Source of the DNA: CALARM01 sp036746235
GTDB lineage: Bacteria > Vulcanimicrobiota > SpSt-956 > JAKJGF01
Direction of reading: 5' to 3'
Assembly (NCBI GenBank): GCA_036746235.1
Contig: DAIOEN010000008.1
Location: forward strand, 14,726-78,725
DNA: 64,000 nucleotides
Part shown: one piece after another, positions 18,001-30,000 of the stretch
Numbering within the stretch: position 1 is the stretch's first letter
Layout: every line of letters begins with the position of its first letter
Notes under the pieces: generated by a model
The model's input: the letters and a program-made list of their open reading frames with translations, nothing else
Database searches by the model: none
Told to the model about the DNA's origin: nothing
Made by a program: the position numbers and the translations under genes

Positions 18001-21000
18001 TTTTGGTTTGCCTGTTGTGCCTGATGTATATATAATATAGGCAAGATCTGAAGGGTTACCTCTTTTTAATCCTTCTCTTACAATTCCTTCCCACAGGGAA
18101 TCTTCATCAAGATATATAACAGATCCGTCGAAGTTTATATATTTCTCTAAATGTTTCTCTGTCAGGAGAATGGATGCTCCGGAATCTTTCAACATAAATG
18201 CAATTCTTTCGGAAGGGTAAGAGGGATCTACCGGGAGGAAAGCAGCTCCTGCCTTAAGGATGCCCAGTATACCTGGAACCATTTCTGCAGTTTGAGAAAC
18301 CATTATTGCTATAATTTCATTGCCCTTTATGCCGGCAGAGAGAAGTTTTTCTGCGAGAATATTACCCTTTTCATTTAATTCCCTGTATGTAAGGTGTCTC
18401 TCTTTACAGACCACTGCAGTTTTATCTGCATGTTTCATAGCACTTTCTTCTACAAGTTCATGAATGGTTCTATTCAGATTATAGGGCATAGAAGTTTTAT
18501 TAAATTCATAAAATAATCTGTTTTTCTCAGAGTCAGAAATAATATCTATGTCTTTAAGTTTAACATCCTTTTTCCCGGCTGTATTCTTAATGAGATTGAT
18601 ATAATGTTCTGCCATGCTGTCTATAGTCTCATCGTAAAAGAGGTTATTACGATACTCAATACAGAGGGTGAGATCATCTTCATTTTCAATCACATTCATT
18701 GAGAGATCGAGTTTTGCCACATCAAATTCAAAAATTAGTGGTTTAACAGTAATATTTTCTATAACTTTCTCTTCTCTTTTTTTCATAACACTGAAAAATA
18801 CGTCAAAGAGAGGATATCTGCCAGCTTCTCTCTTTATGCCAAGAGAATCTACTATCATACCTGTTTCATAATCCTGATTCTCAAAGGCAGAGAAAATTTT
18901 AACTTCTATATCCCTGAGAAACTCTTTAAAGGTGCTGTTCCTCCGTGGATAAGTCCTTACGGGAAGAAGATTTCTAAACATACCTATGAGAGAGTTTACA
19001 TCAGGTAATGTTCTTCCTGTTGCATGAGTTCCTATGACAATATCTTCCTGTCCGGTATATTTTGAAAGAAGAAGAGAAAAGAAAGAGAACATAGTCATAA
19101 AAAAGGTACTGTTTTCTTCTTCTATCCAGGATTTCAGAGCAGAAGTAAGAGCCCTGTCTATTGTATAAAATCTCTGTTTTCCCTTAAGAGATGCTTCTGA
19201 AGTTCTGGCCCTGTCGGTTATCAGGTTTAACCGTGGAATTTCGCCGTCATATACTTCATGCCAGTATTTTTTCTGTCTCCTTATTTCATAAGAATTTAAA
19301 AGACTTTCATGCCAGAAGGCATAATCTCTGTACTGTATCTTTAAAGGAGGAAGTTCCTGTCCTTCATAAAAACTCCAGAGTTCTTTCATAAATATATGAG
19401 AGGATATATCATCAAAAATAATACTGTGTATATCCAGGATAAATATATATTTATTTATCCCTGTTTTTATGAGACAGGTTCTGAGAAGAGGTGCTTTTGA
19501 AATGTCAAAAGGACGGGTAAAATCTTTTACTATTCCCGGAATATCTTCTTCAGAGCCTTCTCTGTATATACGTTTCACCCGGACTTTTTCGTGAATCTTC
19601 TGCACAGGTTTATCATCTTTTATATGAAAGGAAGTACGGAGTATATCATGACGGGCAATCATTCTGTCTATTCCATCACCGAGTTTTTTCTTATCAAGAC
19701 ATCCTTCAATAGAAAATACAAAGGGGTTATTAAAGGCAATTATTTTGTTTCCCATCTGATCTATAAAGAGCAAACGTTTCTGTACAGAAGAAACAGGGTA
19801 ATACTCCATAGGTGACACAGGAGAGATCTGTAAGAACCTTCTATCCTCTATCCCTTTCAGCGGACTGTCTCCATTCTGAACTATCCATTTCAGTGAAGAT
19901 TCTATATGACCTGCCATATCTTCTATAACATTCTCTGTAAAACAGTCTCCGTCATAGGAAATCTTTATAGAAAGTTCTTTTCCCGGTGCAATGATTAAAT
20001 TAAGAGGATAATTGGATTTTTCGTAGGATTTCAGATCTTTTATCGATATGCCTTTACCACTGACGGCATCTTCATCAAAGGGATAGTTCTCAAAAACTAA
20101 AAGACAGTAAAAAAGCGATTCCCCCGGAGGAATACTGGCAAGAGACTGAATTTTATTCAGAGATATATGGCTGAAATTATTACCATCCTGTATGGATGTC
20201 TGAATATTTTTAAGATTCTCTATTACTGACTCATCAGGGTTCAGCTTTACTCTGAGAGGAATGGTATTTATAAAGAGTCCTATCATCTGTTCAACACCCA
20301 TAAGGTCAGAGGGCCTTCCTGAAACGGTAATACCGTAAACTATATCATCAAGGCCGCTGTAGGAGGAAAGAACAGAAGACCAGGCCAGATGAACCAGGGC
20401 ATTAATGGTTATCCGGGCAGAACGGGAAAATTTCTGACATTCCAGATAGAAATCTTCCGAAATATTATGGAAATGGTCTTTCAGATTTTCAATAGATTTA
20501 TGGATATCAAGGGGTTTTCTGTTTATGGAAAGAGGAGTGGGAGTTGAAAAATCTGATAGATTTTTCTTCCAGTAATCTATAATTTTCTCTTCATCCTGTT
20601 CAGAAATCCATTTTATATATGATTCAAACGGGGGAGGAGGTGTAAAATCAAAAATTTCTCTGTTTATAATGGCTTCATAACTTCTGTTCAATTCCTGAAA
20701 TATTAAAGGCATGGACCAGCCATCTATAAGGATATGATGACAGGTCCATATAAACCTGTATTCATTACTGCCCGGGTTGAACAGGTGAAGATAACTCAGA
20801 GGTGGTTCACTCAGATTGATCCCGTGACTTCTTACTTCTTTTCTGATATGTTCTATTTCTTCTTCCTGTTTTTCTTTATCCATTCCGGACAGATCTATTT
20901 CATGCCAGGGAAGAGAGACTTCTCTGTAAACTATCTGGAAAGGTTTATCGGCTCTTTCCCAGAGAAAAGCTGTTCTGAAGATTGGATGTGAGGAAAATAT

Positions 21001-24000
21001 ACACTGCCAGGCATGTTTTAAAGATTCTATATTCAGTTCCCCTTCATAGGTCCAGGAAACCTGTGTACAGTATTCATCAGAATCGGGAGCAGCAATGGCA
21101 TGAAAGAAGAGACCTTCCTGGAGAGGAGACAGACTGTATATGGATTCTATTGAAGAAGGTTCTGTTATGCCGTCAAGGAAAGACTGGGATATAGAAGCAA
21201 GAGGGAAATCGGACGGAGTCAGATGTTTTGTTACAGGTTTACTGCAGTGACAGATTATCTCTTTTAAGCTCTCTATAAAATGTCCTGCAAGTTCTTTAAG
21301 CTGTTCTTCATCCCAGATATGAACACTGTATCCAAAAACCACAGATAAAGCCCTCCCGAATACAATGCCGTTAATATCCAGCAGATTTATTATACTGTTA
21401 TCAGGAGATATGGCTATTCCGGAAGACTCTTCTCCGGAGCAGAATAATTCACCGTCCATTACACTGCCGTCAATCTGCCCCAGATAATTAAAGGCCACTC
21501 TCTTACCTTCCAGTTTTTTCAATTCATCTCCCTTCTCAGACAGATATCTCAATACACCATAGGAAAGACCTTTATCAGGAACATTACGTAAAATCTCTTT
21601 TACAGATTTTATAATAGAACCGTAATCTGCCATAGAAGAACTCTTCAGATGAACAGGAAATATGGTGGTAAACCATCCAACTGTCCGTGACAGGTCAGCA
21701 TCAGAAACAGTCTCTTCTCTTCCATGTCCTTCCAGATTAATCACCAGACCGGATACATTGAAAGAACGATGGAAAGCAAGTAAAAGAGCAGAAAGTAATA
21801 TGTCATTAATCTGTGTGTTATAGGCGGAAGGAACAACATTTAATAACAGTTCAGTATCATGAACAGAAAGAGAAACTTTATAGTCTTTCATATCGTAGAA
21901 TGTAGATTCTTTATATTGAACGGGAAGAGCAGACTCATCTTTAAGAACTTCCAGCCAGTAAGGTCTGTGTTTTTCTGATGAAGGAATATATTTTATTAAA
22001 CTCTCTGACCAGTATCTGTAAGAAGAGCTTTTAGCGGGAAGTGACGGGCTTTTACCTTCAGAAATCTGCCTGTATATATTCTGAAAATCTTCTATGATTA
22101 TTCTCCAGGAAACCATATCTATAAAGAGATGATGTATTACTATAAAGAATCTGTCACGACCATCTCTATGGCCTTTAAAGAGTGCACCTCTTATGACAGG
22201 CCCTTCTGTTATATTCAGAGATGATTGAAGGGAATTACATGTTTCTGTAATAAACACAGACAGATCTTCCGTCACAGAAGAAAGATCTACCAGATCCACT
22301 GAAGCAGCGATCTTCTCAGGTTTTTCATAATACTGAATCCATTTGCCTTCTGATTGTAACTCCTGTCTTACTCTCAGTCTCAGCCCGTCATGATGATTTA
22401 TTAAAATATGAAGAGTATTTTCTATAAGATCCCTGTTCCCATCCCGTTTAAGTGTAAAGAGAAAAGCCTGATTGAAGTGGTTTAGCCTGACAAATTCCTG
22501 TTCAAAAAACCATTTCTCTACAGGTATTAATGGCACTTCACCTGTAAGAAGTTCCTCTTTTCTTTCAGGTAATATTTTCTCCGTTACGGTAGAAAGGGAT
22601 GCAATAGTTGGATTACGCAGTATCTGAGATGCTGTAATATGTAACCCTTCATTGTGTGCCCTTGCAGCTATTTGAATACTGATAATAGAGTCTCCTCCGA
22701 GACTGAAGAAATTATCATAAATCCCGACTCTGTCACATCTGAGAATATGTTTCCACAGGCCGGCAAGTATTTCTTCTCTTTCATTCCTGGGTGCCACATA
22801 GGTTTCCTGTGATGAAAGGTCATTCTGTTCAGGTTCCGGAAGGGACTTTCTGTCTAACTTTCCATGGGCAGTAAGAGGAATTTTGTCTATTTTCAGAAAA
22901 CATGACGGAATCATATAATCGGGGAGAAATCGGGAAAGTTCTTTCTGTAATTCAGAGGATTTAAGTTTTATATCACTTATATAATATCCGCAGAGATATT
23001 TATTCCCCTGTTTATCACTTCTGTCAATGACTGCTGCATCTCTTATTCCCTTTATCTTCTTAAGAGCTTCTTCTATTTCGCCTAATTCAATACGAAAACC
23101 TCTTATCTTTACCTGTTGATCAATTCTTCCCAGGAATTCAATATTTCCGTCAGGAAGCCATCTGGCAAGGTCTCCTGTTCTGTACATCCTCTTCCCCGGC
23201 TCAAAGGGATTGGCTACAAATTTCTCTTTTGTAAGTTCTTCTCTGTTCAGATATCCTCTTGCCACACCTTCTCCTGAAATACAGAGTTCTCCCGGTATGC
23301 CCACAGGTGTGATTTTCCCGTATTTATTTAATATATAAACACAGGTATTGTAAACCGGCTTCCCTACGGGAATATTCTCATATGGTTTATCTATAATGAA
23401 ACTGGATGTATAGACAGTATATTCAGTAGGGCCATAGGCATTTACCACTTCATAATTCTGCCTTTTAAAGGCTTTCAGCCTGTCTCCTCCTATTTCCAGC
23501 CATCTGAGTGTTCTGTTATCCGTAAGGGCCATAAACTGTTCTCCGAACTGTGTCGGAAATAGTGCTACAGTTATATTATTTGCTTCGAAATATTCATTCA
23601 GTTTCACAGGTGACAGACGGAGCTCTTCAGGAATAATATGAATTGACCCGCCGGAGATAAGAGCAGGAAATATTTCAGGCACAGAAGCATCAAAACCGAA
23701 AGATACATATTTTGAAACACTGTCTTTTTCTGTAATACCACGGGTGTTCTTAAACCAGACAGATAAATTTACAAGGGAGTGATGTTCTATCATTACACCT
23801 TTAGGCTGCCCTGTGGAACCTGATGTATAGATAATATAGGCAAGATCTTTTGAATTGTTAACATGTGGCAGATTTTCACCTGTACCGCTGTAGATAAAAT
23901 GATCTGTTATATTCAGAACCTTTATTGAAGGCTTTATCTTTTCTGCCAGATGGGAATTAGCAATTAAGATAACAGCACCGCTGTCTGAGATTATATAATT

Positions 24001-27000
24001 TATTCTTTCCGGCGGATAGTGAGGATCTATTGGGACATAGGTTCCTCCTGCTTTCAGCACGGCAAGAATGCTTACTATCATGTCACAGGAAGGTTCCAGG
24101 AAAATTACAACTCTGCTCTCACGTTTTACTCCTTCCCGTCTGAGAAAATGAGCCAGTTTATTCGCTTTTTCATTTAATTCACCGTAAGACAGTTTTTCGT
24201 CTCTGTACACAACAGCAGTTCTGTCTGAGTGCAGATCTGCCTGTTTCTCTATAAGTTCATGAATTGTTACATCCCGGGCGAACTTATAATAAGTATCATT
24301 GAAGGTTTTAAAAAGCAGATTTTTTTCTTCATCAGAAACTATATCTATATCTTTAAGTAGACCTTCAGGATTACTTATTATCCATTTCAGAGCAGATTCC
24401 ATATGGCATGCGAGCCTTTTTATTGCATGTTCGGTAAAACAATCTCCATCATAAGAAACATTTACAGACAGGTCTTTTTTCGGCACTATTACTACATTCA
24501 GAGGGTATGTAGATTTGCCGTATGTTTTTATATCTTTCATACCAAGCATTTCCTGAGAAAAAGGAAAATTTTCAAAAACAAAAAGACTGTAAAAAAGTGC
24601 TTCTCCCGGAGGAATACCGCTCAGAGACTGAAGTTTACTCAGAGATATATGGCTGAAATTAATCCCGTCCTGTATGGAATGGTGCATATTTTTCAGATTA
24701 TAAATCACTGTTTCATCAGGATTTAACTTCGCCCTGAGAGGAATGGTATTTATAAAGAGTCCTATCATATGTTCAACTCCGGGTAAATCGGGAGGTCTCC
24801 CTGAAACAGTGGTACCATAGAGTATATCATCACTTCCGCTGTAACAGGACATGACAGAAGACCAGGCCATCTGGAAAATGGCATTGACCGTCACCTCTGA
24901 TGAACGGGCAAATTGCTGACATTCCTCAAGAAAACCTGACGGAAGATCGTATATATATTCCCCGGGATTTTCAATAGATTTATGAATGTCCATGCGGGAC
25001 TTATTTATTGAAAGAGGAGTCGGTGCAGAAAAATCAGAAAGACACTTCTTCCAGTAATTTATAAGTTCTTCTCTATCCTGTTCAGCCAGCCATTTTATAT
25101 ATGTTTCATATGGCACAGGCGCTCTGAAATGAAATACTTCCTTATTTACACTACATTCATATCGTCTGTGCAGTTCTCTGAGCAGTAAAGGCATTGACCA
25201 GCCGTCAAGAATAATATGGTGATAGGTCCAGAGGAATCTGTATTTACATCTGTCCAGAATAAAAAGGTAAAGAGAACCTGCAGGAGGAGTCTTAAGATTG
25301 GAAACGGAACGTCTTGATTTTTCAAGGATCTCTCTTATTGTTTTTTCCTGTTCGGAAGAATCCACTTCACTTAAATCCACTGTATTCCATGGCAGAGGAA
25401 CGTTTTTATAAACTATCTGATAAGGTTTTTCACTTTCTTCCCAGACAAAACCTGTACGGAAAACAGCATGAAGGGAAAATATATCACACCATGCCTGTTT
25501 AAGAGCATCTATACAGATCTCTCCTTCATAACTCCAGGAAACCTGTGTACAATAATTATCAGAATCAGGAGCAGCCAGGGCATGAAAAAGAAGTCCTTCC
25601 TGAAGAGGAGACAGTTCATATATAGCTTCAACAGAAGAAAGATCTCCCATAGTCTCAAGGAAAGACCTGGTAACACCGGCAAAGTGGTCAATCTCTTCCT
25701 TTTCTCCCATGTCTTTCTCTGTATCAGACACTTTTTCAGTTGCTTTTTCTGAGGCTGATTTCAGTTCAGCCTCCAGAGAAATTGCCGCTATGGTCGGGTG
25801 TCTAAGAAGATGTGATGCAGTAATACGGATTCCCTCTTTATGGGCTCTTGCCACTACCTGAATACTCATAATAGAGTCTCCGCCGAGGCTGAAGAAATTA
25901 TCATAAATTCCCACTCTGTCACAGGAAAGAACTTCTTTCCATATACGGGCAAGTATTTCTTCTATTTCATTCCTGGGGGCCACATAGGTTTCATGGGATG
26001 CCATGTCACTCTCTTCAGGCACGGGAAGAGATTTTCTGTCTAACTTCCCATGGGCAGTAACAGGAATTTTATCGATTTTTATAAAGCATGACGGGATCAT
26101 GTAATCGGGCAGGAACTGTGAAAGTTCTTTCTGTAATTCAGAAGATTTAAATTTTACATCACTTATGTAACAGGCACAGAGATATTTATTTCCCTGTTTA
26201 TCACTTCTATCAACGACTGCTGCATCTTTTACGGAATCTATCTTTTTAAGAGCTTCTTCTATTTCGCCTAATTCAATACGAAAACCTCTTATTTTTACCT
26301 GCTGATCAATTCTTCCGAGGAATTCAATATTTCCGTCAGGGAGCCATCTGGCAAGATCACCTGTTCTGTACATCCTCTTCCCCGGCTCAAAGGGATTTTC
26401 TACAAATTTTTCTGCAGTAAGTTCATCTCTGTTCAGATAGCCCCTTGCCATACCGGCACCGCATATACACAGTTCTCCAGGCACACACATAGGAGTAAGT
26501 CTATTGTATTTATCCAGAATATAAACCCTTGTATTATAAAGAGGTTTTCCTATAGGAATATTTTCATAATATTTATCTATGATAAAACTCGTGGTGCACA
26601 CTGTATATTCGGTAGGACCATAATTATTTACTATATTATAGTTTTTCTTCCTGAAGGTTCTAAATTTATCTCCGCCGGTATCCAACCACCTGAGAGTTCT
26701 GGTGTCAAACATTTCCATAAACTGTTCCGCAAATTGAGTGGGCAGATAACTTACAGTTATATTATGCTCCTCAAAATAACTATTTAATTCAGATGGAGAA
26801 AGTCTTATATCTTCAGGTATTACATAGAGTGCAGCACCTGATATGAGACAGGGAAATATTTCCCATACAGATGCATCAAATCCGAAAGATGCGTATTTTG
26901 TCATACTGTCCTGCTCACTTAACTGATGGATATTTTTATGCCAGAGACACATATTTACAAGGGATTGGTGTTCTATCATCGCACCTTTCGGCTGACCTGT

Positions 27001-30000
27001 CGAACCTGATGTATAGATAATATAGGCAAGATCCTTCGATGTATTTATATATTCAGGGTTTTCAATACTCCCTGTATAAACATCGGGAGATGTTATATCC
27101 AGTACTTTAATAGAAGGTTTTATCTTCTCAGCCAGATAAGGTTCTGTTATTAACATAATGGAACCGCTGTCAGAGAGTATGTATTTTATTCTCTCAACAG
27201 GGTATTCAGGGTCTATTGGGACATAGGCTCCGCCTGCTTTTAATACAGATAGAATACTTACAATCATATGGCACGATCGCTCCAGAAGTATGGCTACCCT
27301 GCTATCAGGCTTTACTCCTTCCCTCCTGAGGAAATGAGCCAGTTTATTCGCTCTTTCATTTAATTCTCTGTAAGACAGTTTTTCATCTTTATAAACGACA
27401 GCTATTCTGCCTGAGTGCAGCTCTGCCTGTTTCTCTATGAGATCATGAATTGTCACGTCCTGAGGGAAATCATAATAAGTATCATTGAAGGTTTTTACTA
27501 ACAGGTGTTTTTCTCTTTCAGAAAGTATATTTATATCTTTCAGGGGACTTTCAGAATTATGAACTATCCATTTCAGTGCAGATTCTATATGACAGGCAAG
27601 ATTTTTTATTACATCTTCCGTAAAACAATCTCCATCATAGGAAATCTGAAGGGCAAGTTCTTTTTCCGGTATGAGAATGATATTCAGAGGATAGGTGGTT
27701 TTCTGATAGGCTTTCAAATCTTTCACTGCTATAACAGGAGTTTCATAGTAATTCTCATGAAAGGGGAAATTTTCGAAAACATAAAGACTGTAAAAAAGTG
27801 ATTCTCCCGGAGGAATACTCGAAAGAGACTGAAGTTTATTCAGAGATATATGGCCGAAATTATTGCACTCCTGTATGGCACTATGAATATGTTTAAGATT
27901 ATACACTGCCGATTCTGAAGGAGCAAGTTTGACTCTAAAGGGAACAGTATTTATAAAGAGTCCTATCATGTTCTCAACTCCGTCGAGTTCAGAAGGCCTT
28001 CCTGAAACAGTAATGCCGGACAGTACATCATCATGTCCGCTGTAACAGGCCAGCACCGAGTACCAGGCCAGTTGAAGCAGAGTATTGACTGTTACCCTGA
28101 CAGAACGGGCAAATTCCTGACATTCGGCAAGAAAATCTTCAGAAATATTACGGACATAATCTTTCATATGTTCAACCGGTTTATGAATATCCGGGCGGGA
28201 ATGATTTACTGTAAGAGGAGTGGGAGAGGAAAAATCTGAAAGTGCCTTTTTCCAGTAATCTATAGTTTTTTCTTTATCCTGTACAGAAAGCCATTTTATA
28301 TAGGCTTCAAATGGTTCAGGAGCTTTGAAATAAAAATTTTCTTTATGTACAATTGCTTCATATCTTCCATAGAGTTCTTTCAGGATTAAAGGAATTGACC
28401 ATCCGTCCAGAATGATATGATGATATGACCATATAAACCTGTATTCACAGTTCCCGAGCCTTATAAGATAAAAAGAAAGGAGAGGAGGCTTATTCAGATT
28501 AAATCCCTCACGTCTTATATTTTTCCTTATCTTTTCTATTTCTTCTTCATGTTTTTCTCTGTCCGTTCCACTGAGATCCATTGTATACCATGGAAGAGAA
28601 ACTTCTCTGTAAACTATCTGGACAGCACTTTCTTCCCAGATAAAACCTGTACGAAAAACAGGGTGGGCAGAAAAAATATCACTCCATGCCTCTTTCAATG
28701 CATCTATATGAAGTTCTCCTTCATAGCTCCAGCACATCTGTGTGCAGTACAGATCTGCGTCGGGAGATGCCATGGCATGAAAGAGGAGTCCTTCCTGAAG
28801 AGGTGCCAGACCGTATATGGCTTCAATAGAAGACCGGTCACTGTCCCTGAGTGACAGAGGGATAGTCACATGGCTTATGACTTCTTCCTTTTTTTCCTCT
28901 ACAGGATGTTTCGAAATAAGGACATGTTCAAGAAGTTCGGCAATTGTAGGATAGACCTGTAACATGCCTGCAGAAATATTAATACCTGCCTCTCTGGCCC
29001 TTGCCACAGCCTGAATACTCATAATAGAGTCTCCTCCGAGACTGAAAAAATCGTCATAAATTCCTACCTCTCCGCATTTGAGTACATCTTTCCATATCTG
29101 TGCCATGAACCTTTCTTCATCTGTTGCGGGAGCAACATAACCGGAAGAGAGGAGACTTTTATCGGGCACGGGAAGAGCTTTTTTGTCCACTTTTCCATGA
29201 GGTGTGAGAGGGATTTTATCAATTTTCAGAATATATCTGGGAATCATATAATCAGGAAGATTTTTTGTAAGTTCTCTTTTTAATCTTTCAGTATCTATTT
29301 CTTCATCTGAAATATAGTAGCCGCAGAGATAGAGTCTGTTATTTTCATCCATATGATCCACTACCACTGCTTCTTCAATAAAGTCAAAACTTTTCATGGC
29401 CTGTTCAATCTCTGCAAGTTCTATTCGAAAACCCCTTATTTTAACCTGTCTGTCAATCCTTCCCAAAAATTCCAGATTACCGTCAGGAAGCCATCTGGCA
29501 AGGTCTCCTGTTTTATACATTTTTGTTCCTTCTTTAAAGGGATTATTTACGAATTTCTGCTCCGTAAGCTCTTTCCTGTTAAGATATCCCCTTGAAAGTC
29601 CCTTCCCGGATATGCAGAGTTCACCGGGTCCTCCTACAGGTTGAAGATTCTCACAGGAATCCACTATGTAGACAGAAGTATTATATGCAGGCTTACCTAT
29701 GGGAATATTTTCATAATATTTATCAATAGTAAAAAAACTCGTTTCCACTGTGTATTCAGTGGGGCCATAACCATTATATACAGTATATCTCTGAGGTGTA
29801 AAACTCTTCAGTTTTTCTCCCGCTATTAAAAGCCATTTAAGAGATTGATTTTTTGTAAGTTCCATAAACTGTTCTCCGAACTGAGTCGGAAGAAGGGCTG
29901 TCGTAATATGATGAGTTTCATAATATTCATTTAACTGTAAAGGAGAAAGCCTTATTGATTTCGGGATAATATGTACAGTGGCACCGGCAAGGAGAGAAGG

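Noticed and set aside
18530..19840. C* of NRPS1 as a heterocyclisation (Cy) domain
   Set aside because: Cy domains need D-x4-D-x2-S. The segment DIHSIIFDDIS has the wrong spacing between acidic residues and aligns better as HHxxxDG with His to Ser.
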